Source: Massilia aquatica (GTDB taxonomy: Bacteria; Pseudomonadota; Gammaproteobacteria; Burkholderiales; Burkholderiaceae_D). Taken from it: 64,000 nucleotides of DNA. The position numbers and the translations under genes were made by a program. Of this stretch, positions 43,797-52,631 are shown in pieces; position 1 is the stretch's first letter, and each line of letters begins with the position of its first letter. The notes below the pieces were generated by a model. The model saw nothing but the letters and a program-made list of their open reading frames with translations. It had not been told where the DNA came from and did no database searches. Where the stretch lies: assembly GCF_011682045.1 (NCBI RefSeq), contig NZ_VVIW01000013.1, forward strand, positions 62,001 through 126,000. Reading direction: 5' to 3'.

Positions 43797-45935
43797 TTAG
43801 AAATCAAACGCCGCCGACAGCCTGATCGCGCGCGGCGCGCCCAGGTTCAGGCGCCCTGCTCCCCACGCGCTCTCGAAATACTCCTTGTCGGCCACGTTGG
43901 TGACGAAGGCGCGCAGCACCACCGGCATCGAACCGAAACGTGTCGCGTATTTGGCGCCCAGGTCGAGCGTGGTCCACGAGCCCAGTTTCAGGCTGCTATC
44001 CGCCGCCAGCCACTGCGAACCGGTGTAATTGATGCGCGAGCTCAGGTCCAGCCCCGGCACCGCCGCCAGTGCGTAATCGAGGCCGATATTGGCCGTCACG
44101 CGCGGCACGCCCAACTGCGCCTTGCCCTGGTTGATGCCCTTGTTGGTCTTGGTCTGCTCAGCCTTGGTGTACGCCACGCCACCGAGCAAGGTGATGTCGT
44201 TACCGGCCTTGCCGAAGACATTCCACTCCACGCCGCGGTTGCGCTGCTCGCCGTCAAGCAACATGCGGTTGTTCGATTCGATCAGCGCCGGTTTGCTGAT
44301 CTGGAACACGCTCAGGGTTTGCGTCAGCGTATTCATGTTCCACTTCACGCCGGCCTCGAGCTGCTTGGACTTGTACGGCTTGAAGGTTTCGCCTTCGTTC
44401 GCGTACGGCGCCTTGACCGTGGTGCCGGCGCTCAGGCCTTCGACGTAGTTGGCGTACAGCGACACGTTCTCGCCCCACGGTTTATAGACCACGCCGGCCA
44501 GCGGGGTGACCGCCGTTTCTTCGTACTTGCTCAGCTTCTGCTCGACTTTCTGGGCGCGCAGGCCGAGCGTCAGTTGCAGCTTGCCGTCGGCGAACCAGAT
44601 CGAATCGACTGCGCTGAGCGCCGTCATCACGTCGTCGTTGACCGGATTGTAGGTCGACGCATCTTTTGCGGCCGGCATGGTGATCGGGGTCGGGTTGTAG
44701 AGATTGCTGTTGATTACGGCAGTGCCGTTGGCGCGCCCGCCGCCTTCGTAGTTCATCACATTGGCCGCCACGGTCACCTTGTGCGCGATGGCGCCGGTGT
44801 TGAACTGGCCGCGCACGCCGATTTCGGCGGTGGTGGTTTCGTACTCGCCCCACGAGTTGTAGGCGGTGCCGGTGGCCTTGCCGCTGCTGCCGCCCGAAAC
44901 GGGCAACACCGGACGCGTGCCGAAGATGAAGCCGTCGTACGAGTGCTTGGCCGTGCCGGCCGAAGCAAACGCGTTCCAGCCGGCGCCCAGTTCCACCTGG
45001 CCGCGCACGATCAGGCCCTGGGTTTCGGTGTTGCTGTACACATCTTCGCCGTAGAAGAAGTTGGTCGAGCCGTGCGGCGCCTTCGGCACGCTGGTCCAGC
45101 CGGTGATGATCGGCTGCATCGGCGCGCCCTTGCGCACCTTGTTGGCCAGCGAGTAGGCGTCCATTTCCACGTTCCAGCCCTTGCCCTGGTAATCCACGGC
45201 CACATGGCCGATTTCGCGGCGGCGGGTCTGGTGGTCCAGCCAGGTTTTGCCGCCCGACAGCACGCCGTTGACGCGCACGCCCAGCGCCTGGTCCTCGCCG
45301 AAGCGGCGCGCCACGTCGGCATGCACGCCCACGTTCGACTTGCTCGATACCGAGGTCGTCACGCGCGTGAGCGGCGTGGCGCCGGCGCGTTTCGGCACCA
45401 GGTTGATCGCCCCGCCCACGTCGCCCGCCGGCGGCAGGCCCATCATCATGGCGCCGGGGCCTTTCAGTACTTCGACCCGTTCGAACATCTCGGCCGGGGT
45501 ATTCTGCTCAGGAGCCAGGCCGTAGGCGCCGTTGATCGCCATCGAACCCGAACTGACGCCGAAGCCGCGGATATTGAAGTTCTCGACCACGTGGCCTTCG
45601 TTGGTGGTGGTGCGCACCGACGGGTCGTTCTTGAGCACGGCGCCGATGGTCTGGGCTTGCTGGTCGGCGATGGTCAGCGCGGTGTAGGCGGTGATGTTGA
45701 ACGGCGTGTCCATCACGCTCACGTTGCCAAGCACGCCGAGACGGGCGCCCTTGGCGACCTTGCCGCCGGCAGCGGCTGCCGGCAGGCTGTCCGGCGTTTC
45801 GGCGGCGGCCTTGACGGTGATTTCTTTCATGGTTTCGACAGGCGCCTGGGCCATGGCCGGCAGGGCCAGGGTGGCGATCATGGTCATGCAGGCCATGGGA
45901 ATGGTACGGAAAGCACACACAGGGACAACTCGCAT
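43797..45935 (-). CDS. TonB-dependent siderophore receptor
   Basis: Outer-membrane receptor of 712 residues for ferric siderophore uptake. A signal peptide (ACMTMIATLALPAMA) is followed by a TonB-box-like EITVKAA. The plug domain includes VRTTTNEGHVVENFNIRGFGV, FERVEVLKGPGAMMMG and GGAINLVPKR, typical of FhuA/FpvA-type receptors. The C-terminal barrel ends IRLSAAFDF with the terminal Phe. Its ATG overlaps the upstream PepSY gene stop by one base. A Fur box precedes the operon, and the strong terminator follows. The siderophore is unknown. Confidence 0.92.
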   Translation of the reverse strand: MRVVPVCAFRTIPMACMTMIATLALPAMAQAPVETMKEITVKAAAETPDSLPAAAAGGKVAKGARLGVLGNVSVMDTPFNITAYTALTIADQQAQTIGAVLKNDPSVRTTTNEGHVVENFNIRGFGVSSGSMAINGAYGLAPEQNTPAEMFERVEVLKGPGAMMMGLPPAGDVGGAINLVPKRAGATPLTRVTTSVSSKSNVGVHADVARRFGEDQALGVRVNGVLSGGKTWLDHQTRRREIGHVAVDYQGKGWNVEMDAYSLANKVRKGAPMQPIITGWTSVPKAPHGSTNFFYGEDVYSNTETQGLIVRGQVELGAGWNAFASAGTAKHSYDGFIFGTRPVLPVSGGSSGKATGTAYNSWGEYETTTAEIGVRGQFNTGAIAHKVTVAANVMNYEGGGRANGTAVINSNLYNPTPITMPAAKDASTYNPVNDDVMTALSAVDSIWFADGKLQLTLGLRAQKVEQKLSKYEETAVTPLAGVVYKPWGENVSLYANYVEGLSAGTTVKAPYANEGETFKPYKSKQLEAGVKWNMNTLTQTLSVFQISKPALIESNNRMLLDGEQRNRGVEWNVFGKAGNDITLLGGVAYTKAEQTKTNKGINQGKAQLGVPRVTANIGLDYALAAVPGLDLSSRINYTGSQWLAADSSLKLGSWTTLDLGAKYATRFGSMPVVLRAFVTNVADKEYFESAWGAGRLNLGAPRAIRLSAAFDF

Positions 45936-47587
45936 TACATTTGCTCCATTTGGTTAGATATTGTTTGATGAGAAGTGGTTTGATTCGAATTCGTTGGCGG
46001 GGACGGCATGGCCGCATCCAGCTCGCGCCACACGCTTTGCTGCTCGCCCGAGCGCGCGCGCCGGCGCACCCGCGCCGCCATCCACAGCAGGAGCGCGCCG
46101 CCGGCCAGCGACAGGCCGTCGATCCAGAGATAATCGCTGGCATACGGCTTGCCGACCGGCAGGCCGGGGAACATGCCCGCCAGCGCGCTGGTGAGCGGCA
46201 CCGTCAGGGTCGCCAGGGCGGCGCAAAAGGTCAGGCGGTAACCGGCCCAGGCTGCGCCCTTTGCCAGCGCCGCCAGCAGAGCGAGCGCGAGCGCGCCGTT
46301 GAAGACGGCCAGGCCGATGCCCGCCATCTCCAGCCCCAGTCCAGCCTGCCAGCGCAGCGCCACCAGGCCCAGCGGCAGGCCGATGACGGCGCCCAGGCAC
46401 AGGCCGACCGTCAGCGCGGCCACCACCCGCACGTGGCGCGGCTGGGCCAGCTTTGCTGCCAGCCGGCGGTTCTTGCGCAGGCGCGATTCGATCCACAGCA
46501 GGTTGCCGGTGTAGAACAGGATCGCGCCGAGCAAACCCATCACCACGTAGGCAAGACGCACCGGCACGCCGCCAAAGCTGCCGAAGTGCAGCGCAAAAAT
46601 GGCGGACAGGCTCGCTTCCCAGTTGTTTTGCTGGTGCGGCAGCAGGCTGATGCCTTTGTTGAGCTGGCCGCTGGCGGGATTGAAGTTCATGAAGCCGGCG
46701 CGCGGTGCGCGCATGTGGCCGCTCCAGTCTTCGCCACCCATGTTCACTTGCGGCTTGGGGCTGTTCAGGCCGCGGTAAGTCAGTTCGGTCGGCGTGAAGC
46801 TGGCGGAAATGCTGCGCGCGCTGGCAAGCAGGGTCGATGGCGCCACCCAGTTCGCGCTCGCGCCCGGCACAGCCTTGCCCTTTGCGCGCGGCTCGGCCGC
46901 GGCCGGCTTGCCGATGGCGTGGATGGTGGCGTCCTGCGTGTCATACACCCAGTCGTGCAGGCAGAAGCCGGCCGTGGTCAGGGCAATGGCCAGGTGGAAC
47001 GGCAGGCTGGTGATGCCGATCAGGTTGTGGGCGTCGAGCCAGAAGCGCTTGACGTTGGCGCCGATGCGCAGCACCAGCAAGTCCTTCACCAGCGAGGGCA
47101 GCAGGATCACTACGCCCGAGATGAGCGCCAGCGCGTACAGCAGCGCCACGAAGCCGATGATCGGCTCGGCCACGGCGTCGGCCAGCGGCAGGCCACCGTT
47201 GCGGTGTATCTGGTCGACAAAGTGGGCGGCCGGGCCGGTCTGCGCGGCGCTCGTTTGCAGGCGGCCGGCCGCGTCCAGCGTGACCTGCCAGCTTGCGCCC
47301 TGCTTGTCGGTATAGCGCATGCGGCCGTAGCCGGGCCGTTCGCGCTCCAGCACGAGCACGGCGCTGCCGATGGCCGGGTCGCGCGCGGCGAAAAAGGCGG
47401 CGGCGAGCGGGTCGAGCGGCGCGCTGGCGGCCTGCCGCGCCGTCGGCCGGGGGTCGGCCCAGCGCCCGATTTCGGGAGCGAACATGGTATGGGCGCCAGC
47501 GTAAAACGCGATGAACAGCATCACGCCGCTGAGAATGCCGACCCAGGTATGCACCACTTTGTAGGTACGCACGATCTCCGCCTTCAT
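45935..47587 (-). CDS. PepSY-associated membrane protein (putative iron-siderophore reductase)
   Basis: Inner-membrane protein of 550 residues with at least six helices. VHTWVGILSGVMLFIAFYAGAHTMF at the start and HRNGGLPL, WLDAHNLIGITSLPFHLAIALTTAGF and FALHFGSFGGVPVRLAYVVMGLLGAILFYTGNLLWIE are typical of the PepSY TM family, whose members are thought to reduce or release iron from siderophores. Conserved His residues in helices could bind heme. The start at 47587 overlaps the previous gene's stop by four bases and its stop overlaps the receptor start. Confidence 0.85.
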   Translation of the reverse strand: MKAEIVRTYKVVHTWVGILSGVMLFIAFYAGAHTMFAPEIGRWADPRPTARQAASAPLDPLAAAFFAARDPAIGSAVLVLERERPGYGRMRYTDKQGASWQVTLDAAGRLQTSAAQTGPAAHFVDQIHRNGGLPLADAVAEPIIGFVALLYALALISGVVILLPSLVKDLLVLRIGANVKRFWLDAHNLIGITSLPFHLAIALTTAGFCLHDWVYDTQDATIHAIGKPAAAEPRAKGKAVPGASANWVAPSTLLASARSISASFTPTELTYRGLNSPKPQVNMGGEDWSGHMRAPRAGFMNFNPASGQLNKGISLLPHQQNNWEASLSAIFALHFGSFGGVPVRLAYVVMGLLGAILFYTGNLLWIESRLRKNRRLAAKLAQPRHVRVVAALTVGLCLGAVIGLPLGLVALRWQAGLGLEMAGIGLAVFNGALALALLAALAKGAAWAGYRLTFCAALATLTVPLTSALAGMFPGLPVGKPYASDYLWIDGLSLAGGALLLWMAARVRRRARSGEQQSVWRELDAAMPSPPTNSNQTTSHQTISNQMEQM

Positions 47588-47889
47588 GCGCCGCTCCCGC
47601 CGCTGTGCATCAGGAGATAGCAGGCGAGCGCGGCAAGCGCGTTGGCCAGCGCCAGCCACAGCCAGCAGGCGCGTTTGCTGGGCAACAGGAACACCAGCGC
47701 GATGGCTGCGACCCAGAGCGGATACACCACCCACATCGTCAATTGCCCGACCACCGGGCCGGCCCCGAGAAAACGCATCAGCTGGTGCAGCACGCCGCTG
47801 AGGGCGACCGCGAGCGGATAGCCGAGCACCAGGGCCACCAGGCCGTTGTGCAGCAAAATGCGGTCGCGCCGGGTGCTGTCCTTAGCCAT
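47584..47889 (-). CDS. small membrane protein, DUF3649-like
   Basis: A 101-residue protein with three hydrophobic helices (LVALVLGYPLAVALSGVL, VGQLTMWVVYPLWVAAIALVFLL, ACWLWLALANALAALACYLL). Position and shape fit the small DUF3649 proteins found next to PepSY proteins in siderophore-receptor operons; this assignment is from context and recall. The start at 47889 overlaps the upstream gene by eight bases. It probably forms an inner-membrane complex with the PepSY protein. Confidence 0.65.
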   Translation of the reverse strand: MAKDSTRRDRILLHNGLVALVLGYPLAVALSGVLHQLMRFLGAGPVVGQLTMWVVYPLWVAAIALVFLLPSKRACWLWLALANALAALACYLLMHSGGSGA

Positions 47890-48160
47890 GCGAGCTCCCC
47901 GCACGCGCTTTGCGCACGGCGCGCAGCACGCCGACGGCCGGCAAGGCGATCATCCACACGGTCAGCGCGGTCAGGATGGCCGTAAACGTGCTCATGCTCG
48001 CGGCCAGCGCCACGACGGCCAGCACCAGCGGCGCCGCACCCAGGGTCCAGCCCAGCAGGGCGGGCAGGCGTGGCTCCGCCCTGGCCGTGCTGAAATTGCA
48101 GCAGGCCGCGGAGAGCAGCGTCAGGATCAAAGCAAGGACTGGCAACATACTGGCTTTCAA
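47882..48160 (-). CDS. small membrane protein, DUF3325-like
   Basis: A 92-residue protein with three hydrophobic helices (VLALILTLLSAACCNF, LLGWTLGAAPLVLAVVALA, LTALTVWMIALPAVGVL). The RLPALLGWTLG segment and the operon position resemble DUF3325 proteins of TonB-receptor/PepSY operons; this is tentative. It is the first gene of the iron operon, with a Fur box 41 bases upstream. Confidence 0.6.
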   Translation of the reverse strand: MKASMLPVLALILTLLSAACCNFSTARAEPRLPALLGWTLGAAPLVLAVVALAASMSTFTAILTALTVWMIALPAVGVLRAVRKARAGSSHG

Positions 48161-48200
48161 CTCGCCCGTGGGACTGGGGAGACGGCCGCATCTTACTCCA

Positions 48201-48220
48201 GATAGAAATGATTCTCAATA
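48201..48220 (-). promoter_or_regulatory. Fur box
   Basis: The minus strand reads TATTGAGAATCATTTCTATC, close to the Fur consensus repeats with GAGAATCATTTC at the core. It lies 41 bases upstream of the first gene of the siderophore operon, so iron should repress the operon. Confidence 0.7.
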
Positions 48221-48276
48221 CGCTGGTTGAGTAAACCATATCTTTTTGAAGAAAATAGATTCTTTATAGAAATTTT

Positions 48277-48284
48277 GGTATAGT
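48277..48284 (+). promoter_or_regulatory. extended -10 TGG-TATAGT for the GAF-PAS-GGDEF gene
   Basis: TATAGT at 48279-48284 follows a TG (48276-48277) one base upstream, within an AT-rich stretch. No matching -35 was found. It is about 150 bases before the gene start. Confidence 0.35.
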
Positions 48285-48430
48285 GATCGCAGCCGTTGTT
48301 GCGGCTCGGGCACAGGCCCAGATACCGCCTGCCGCTTCTCGCCCTTTCCAGAATGTTTCCCGGCCATGCTCCCGCCGATCCTTTGCTGTTGCAAAATACT
48401 GACGCCTGGCGTCAGCGACCGGGACGCCTC

Positions 48431-51100
48431 ATGGACATTGCACTTACCGACTCCGCCGATCTGAAACGCGTGCGCGCGCTGAACGCCCTGTGCGTGCTCG
48501 ACACGCCGCAGGAAGAGCGCTTCGACCGCCTCACCCGGCTCGCCTCGTCCGTTCTGGGGATGCCGATCGCGCTGGTGTCGCTGGTCGATACGCAGCGCCA
48601 GTGGTTCAAGTCGCGCATCGGGCTCGACGCCACCGAAACGCCGCGTTCGATCTCGTTTTGCACCCACGCGGTGGCGCAGCGCGAGATGCTGGTGGTGGAA
48701 GACGCGCTGCGCGATGCACGCTTTGCCGCCAATCCGCTGGTCACCGGCGCCCCCGACATTCGCTTCTACGCCGGCCAGCCGGTGTTCTCGCACGATGGCG
48801 AGGCGGTCGGCACCCTGTGCGTCATCGACTCCGCGCCGCGCAGCTTCGGCGAGGCGGCGCGCCAGATCCTGCGCGACTTCGCCGCCCTGGTCGAGGATGA
48901 ACTGAACAAGGGCGCGCTGGTGGCCGCGCGCGTGCGCGCCGAACAGGCCCTGCATGCGCTCAACGAGGACCTTGAACACCGCATTGAGGAACGCACCCGC
49001 TCCCTGAGCGAGACCAACGAGACGCTCAAGCGCGAAATCCGCCAGCGCCTCGCCGTCGAAGAAACCCTGCGCGCCAACGAGGAGCGCATCCGCACCTTCA
49101 TCGACTCCTCGTTCAGCGCCTTTGTCGGCACCGATGCCGACGGCATGGTGGTGGAGTGGAATCCGTCGGCCGAGCGCACCTTCGGCTGGAGCCGCGAGCA
49201 GGCATTGGGCCAGGAACTAGCCAGCCTGATCATCCCCGACGCCTACCGCGAGGCGCACCGCGCCGGCATGCGCCGCTTCGTGCGCCACGGCGTGGGCAAC
49301 GTGATCAACACGCGCCTCGAAATGCCGGCGTGTACGCGCGACCATGGCGACATCACAGTTGAAATGACCATCAACGCCTTCAAGTCGGGCGGCGAGCTGT
49401 TTTTCGGCGCTTTCCTGCACGATGTGTCCGAGCGCATCCGCGCCAAGCTGGCCTTGCAGCAGAAGCAGCAATTGCTCGACACGGTGCTCGAGACACTCGA
49501 TGTGGGCGTGGTCGCCTGCTCGGCAGACGGCGAGCTGACCCTGTTCAACCGCGCCGCGCGCGAATTCCACGGCCTGCCGCCGCAGGCGCTGCCGAGCGGT
49601 GACTGGGCCGCGCATTACAGCCTGTTTTCGGGCGACGGCGCCCACCCGATGGAAGAACACGAGGTACCGCTGATGCGCGCCCTGCACGGGGAGGCGATCA
49701 AGGACAGCGCCATGGTGATCGCACCGAAGGGGCGCAACCGGCGCTATATATTGGCCAGCGGCCGGCGCATGACCGGCCCCAACGGCGAGGCTCTGGGAGC
49801 GGTGGTGGCGATGAAGGACATCACGGAGCTCAACGAGTCGCAGCGCAGGCTCAGGGTGAACGAACAGCGCCTGCGCGCGATTACCGAAAACCTGCCGGCG
49901 CTGATTGGCCAGGTCGACAAGGCCGGCAACTTCACCTACCTCAATACCCTGGCGCTGCGCTTCTACGGGCGCGAAAAAAACCAGCTGATCGGCCAGCCGG
50001 TGCGCCAGGCCTACAGCGCGCCCGAGTTCGAACGCGTCGAGCAGTTCATGAAGCTGGCCTTGCAGGGCAAGCGCGTCACGTTCGAAGATGAACTGATGGT
50101 TGAGGGGCGCAGCTCGCATTACCACGCCTCGTACATCCCCGACATCGATGCCAGCGGCGCGGTGAACGGGTTTTTTGCGATGGCCTTCGACATCACCGCC
50201 AGGAAGCGCAGCGAAATCCGCCAGCGCGACAGCGAAGAGCGCCTGCGCACCGTCACCGACAACCTGCCGGCGCTCATCTCCTATCTCGACACCGACCTGC
50301 GCTACTGCTTCGCCAACGCCATGTACAAGCAGTGGTACGGGGTCGATCCGGCGGCGATGGTCGGCAAGAGCATCAGCGACGTCTTTCCCGCGCACTTCTG
50401 CGGCCAGCGCGAACAGCAGCTGCGGCGCTGCCTGGAAGGCCACACCGTGCAGATTGAACTCGAAGTCGAACACTCGGGGGACACCCGCATCCTGCAGTCG
50501 GTGTACATTCCGCACATGCGCGACGGCGTGGTACTGGGCGCCTACCTGCTTTCGACCGACGTGACGGCGGCGCGCCGGCACGAGGCCAACCTGAAGACCC
50601 TGGCCCATACCGACACCCTGACCGGCCTGCCGAACCGGCGCAGCTACGAAGCCGAACTGGAAGCGGCGCTGGGGCGCAGTGTGCGCAACCGCAGCGGCAT
50701 GGCGCTGATGTTCCTCGATATCGACCGCTTCAAGCAGGTCAACGACACGCTCGGCCACGCCGGCGGCGACGAGGTGCTGCGCGAATTCGCCCGGCGCCTG
50801 CTGCGCACCGTGCGCAAGACCGACACCGTATCGCGCCTGGCGGGCGACGAATTCACCATCATTCTAGAAGGCGTGCGCTCGCCCGAGGAATGCGCCAGGA
50901 TCGGCGCCAAGATCGTCGAGGCCATGGGGCCGCTGTTTTCGGTGGGCGAAATGGCGCGCCAGGTCTCGACCAGCATCGGCATCGCCTGGACCAACAGCGC
51001 GCAGCTGGACGCGCGCGCCTTGTCGACCCGGGCCGACGCCGCCCTGTACCAGGCCAAGGCGGCCGGACGCAATCAGTTCTGCGTGGGGGCGGGGCAATAA
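48431..51100 (+). CDS. GAF-PAS4-GGDEF diguanylate cyclase
   Basis: Cytoplasmic sensor of 889 residues. A GAF domain occupies about 10-170 (FDRLTRLASSVLGMPIALVSLVD, FYAGQPVFSHDGEAVGTLCVID). A coiled segment follows, then four PAS domains starting near 216, 344, 476 and 601. The GGDEF domain starts near 727 (DTLTGLPNRRSYE) and its active site reads AGDEF instead of GGDEF, which is still used by several active cyclases. RKTD ahead of it is an intact inhibitory site. The ATG at 48431 is chosen because the GAF lead helix follows; the ribosome-binding site is weak. Confidence 0.9.
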   Translation: MDIALTDSADLKRVRALNALCVLDTPQEERFDRLTRLASSVLGMPIALVSLVDTQRQWFKSRIGLDATETPRSISFCTHAVAQREMLVVEDALRDARFAANPLVTGAPDIRFYAGQPVFSHDGEAVGTLCVIDSAPRSFGEAARQILRDFAALVEDELNKGALVAARVRAEQALHALNEDLEHRIEERTRSLSETNETLKREIRQRLAVEETLRANEERIRTFIDSSFSAFVGTDADGMVVEWNPSAERTFGWSREQALGQELASLIIPDAYREAHRAGMRRFVRHGVGNVINTRLEMPACTRDHGDITVEMTINAFKSGGELFFGAFLHDVSERIRAKLALQQKQQLLDTVLETLDVGVVACSADGELTLFNRAAREFHGLPPQALPSGDWAAHYSLFSGDGAHPMEEHEVPLMRALHGEAIKDSAMVIAPKGRNRRYILASGRRMTGPNGEALGAVVAMKDITELNESQRRLRVNEQRLRAITENLPALIGQVDKAGNFTYLNTLALRFYGREKNQLIGQPVRQAYSAPEFERVEQFMKLALQGKRVTFEDELMVEGRSSHYHASYIPDIDASGAVNGFFAMAFDITARKRSEIRQRDSEERLRTVTDNLPALISYLDTDLRYCFANAMYKQWYGVDPAAMVGKSISDVFPAHFCGQREQQLRRCLEGHTVQIELEVEHSGDTRILQSVYIPHMRDGVVLGAYLLSTDVTAARRHEANLKTLAHTDTLTGLPNRRSYEAELEAALGRSVRNRSGMALMFLDIDRFKQVNDTLGHAGGDEVLREFARRLLRTVRKTDTVSRLAGDEFTIILEGVRSPEECARIGAKIVEAMGPLFSVGEMARQVSTSIGIAWTNSAQLDARALSTRADAALYQAKAAGRNQFCVGAGQ

Positions 51101-51440
51101 GACCCCCTGTCCAGTACCAAACCGGAGCATAGCCACCGCATCGCTCAGTTGTAAGCGCTTTCAGACAATTTGATATACAAGCCTGGCAAAAAAAGCGATC
51201 GGGCGTCCTGTGGACTTTTTATTTGACAGGATTAACGTCTGGGGCTGGACGGCATTTCGGCCACGCCTCCAAAAGTTGTCGATCCCCGCAACGTCGGGCA
51301 GTTAGCGCGCAACATACGGCTATAACGGTTATATGCAATATGAATAATTATTACTTATCCTACTTATCCAACCTGGAAATCGAATTCCGCCGTATCTAGA
51401 ACAAACGTTTCTTATCCCATCAAAAAGCTTTTTCTAACAG

Positions 51441-51472
51441 TAAATTTGTCTGATATCTGTATTAAATTTGTC
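51441..51472 (+). repeat. phased direct repeats TAAATTTGTC
   Basis: Two identical ten-base copies at 51441-51450 and 51463-51472 have a period of 22 bases, about two helical turns. They end nine bases before the -35 of the flagellar promoter, which fits an activator binding as tandem monomers or dimers. Confidence 0.6.
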
Positions 51473-51481
51473 CAGAAGTTA

Positions 51482-51510
51482 TTGACACAAATCAAACCAA
51501 GTCTTACTCT
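51482..51510 (+). promoter_or_regulatory. sigma-70-type promoter for the flagellar operon
   Basis: A perfect -35 TTGACA (51482-51487), a 17-base spacer and a weaker -10 TACTCT (51505-51510). Transcription would start near 51517, giving a 75-base leader before fliQ. The weak -10 fits dependence on an activator at the adjacent direct repeats. Confidence 0.5.
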
Positions 51511-51554
51511 CCCTCCCTTCGGCAATATTATTGCAATTTAGAAATTCAGAATGC

Positions 51555-51573
51555 ACGTCCCCGGACGTTTTTT
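51555..51573 (+). terminator. attenuator-like hairpin and T-tract in the fliQ leader
   Basis: ACGTC/GACGT arms (51555-51568) around a four-base loop are followed by TTTTTT (51568-51573). It lies in the leader, ending 19 bases before fliQ, so it could stop transcription before the operon. Confidence 0.45.
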
Positions 51574-51592
51574 CTAATCGGGAAAGCGGAAG

Positions 51593-51859
51593 ATGGGATC
51601 GGATGTTGCACTAGCGCTTATGGCGCAAATTCTGTGGGGCGCGGTCATCATCAGCGCTCCCATCCTGCTCTGCACCCTGGTTATCGGCCTGGTCGTGAGC
51701 GTGCTCCAGGTCGTCACTCAGATCCAGGACATGTCGCTCACCTTCATTCCCAAACTCATCGGCACCGTGCTGGCGCTGGTGTTTTTCGGCCCCTGGATGC
51801 TGCGCAAGCTGATTCTGCTGGCCAGCGGCCTGATCTCGAACATCCCCAACTATTTCTGA
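51593..51859 (+). CDS. fliQ: flagellar export protein FliQ
   Basis: Inner-membrane component of the flagellar type III export gate, 88 residues with two helices (MAQILWGAVIISAPILLCTLVIGLVV and IGTVLALVFFGPWML). The QVVTQIQDMSLTFIPK loop between them is a family hallmark. It is the first gene of the operon. FliP, which normally precedes it, is absent; the gene upstream is an unrelated sensor. GGAAAGCGG serves as ribosome-binding region. It belongs to the FliPQR core with FliR downstream. Confidence 0.9.
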   Translation: MGSDVALALMAQILWGAVIISAPILLCTLVIGLVVSVLQVVTQIQDMSLTFIPKLIGTVLALVFFGPWMLRKLILLASGLISNIPNYF

Positions 51860-51869
51860 GCTTTCCCCG

Positions 51870-52631
51870 ATGACGTTCGACTTCAATCCGGCCTGGCTGA
51901 TCGCCGTGCTGCTCTGCTCCCTGCGCCTGTCGGCCCTATTGCTGCTGACTCCGCTGCTGCAGGCGCTCGGCTTGCCTGTCCGGGTGCGCGTGTTGCTGAT
52001 CCTCGCGCTCTCGGCCATGCTGGTGTCGGGCATGCGCCTGCTGCCGCCCCATCCGCCTTCCGACGTGCCGGCGCTGATCGGTGCCGGCATTAACGAACTC
52101 ATGGTGGGCGCGCTGATGGCCTTCGGCATCTTTGCCGCCTTCGCCGCCTTTTCCTTCGCCGGCAATGCGCTCGACCTGCAGATCGGCTTTAACATCGCCA
52201 ACGTATTCGATCCGGTCACGCGCGCCCAGGCGCCTTTACTGGCGTCCCTGCTGGCGATGCTGGCCGTGGCCCTGTTCTTCGGCATGGATGCGCACCACGC
52301 GCTACTGCGCGGCTTCGCGTACTCGCTCGAACGCATTCCGCTCGGCGCCGGCCTGGCCCAGCCCGACCCGGCCATCATCATGCGCCAGTTCGGCATCGTG
52401 TTCACGCTCGGGCTGACCCTGGCGGCGCCGGTGCTGTTCTGCCTGTTCCTGGTGGAACTGGCGCTGGCGGTATTGTCGCGCAACCTGCAGCAGATGAATA
52501 TCTTCGTGCTGGCGGCCCCGATCAAGATCGTGGTCGGCCTCAGCATGCTCGCCCTGATGGCGAACCACATCGGGGTGGTGGCCGAACGCATTTTCAATAC
52601 CGTGTTTTCGTTCTGGGATGCGGTGCTCTGA
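51870..52631 (+). CDS. fliR: flagellar export protein FliR
   Basis: Integral membrane export-gate component of 253 residues with about six helices. Family segments include AWLIAVLLCSLRLSALLLLTPLL, INELMVGALMAFGIF, GNALDLQIGFNIANVFDP and EIALAVLSRNLQQMNIFVLAAPIKI-like residues in the second half. It starts ten bases after fliQ and its TGA overlaps the flhB ATG by one base. Confidence 0.9.
   Translation: MTFDFNPAWLIAVLLCSLRLSALLLLTPLLQALGLPVRVRVLLILALSAMLVSGMRLLPPHPPSDVPALIGAGINELMVGALMAFGIFAAFAAFSFAGNALDLQIGFNIANVFDPVTRAQAPLLASLLAMLAVALFFGMDAHHALLRGFAYSLERIPLGAGLAQPDPAIIMRQFGIVFTLGLTLAAPVLFCLFLVELALAVLSRNLQQMNIFVLAAPIKIVVGLSMLALMANHIGVVAERIFNTVFSFWDAVL

Larger units (their letters stand above)
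51101..51592. other. 492-base AT-rich region before the flagellar operon
   Basis: No gene is supported. The second half is AT-rich. It contains a tandem nine-base repeat TACTTATCC (51352-51369), phased direct repeats, a promoter and two leader hairpins described separately; GCAAT-ATT-ATTGC is at 51522-51534. It may mark the left edge of an acquired flagellar island. Confidence 0.6.

Noticed and set aside
43719-45968. Plus-strand open frame of 749 codons
   Set aside because: It is antisense to the TonB receptor gene and its translation is Arg/His/Ala-rich without any family pattern; the minus strand encodes an unmistakable receptor.
51186-51201. Sigma-54 promoter before the flagellar operon (TGGCAAAAAAAGC)
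   Set aside because: The -24 element is incomplete and there is no -12 TTGC at the needed spacing.
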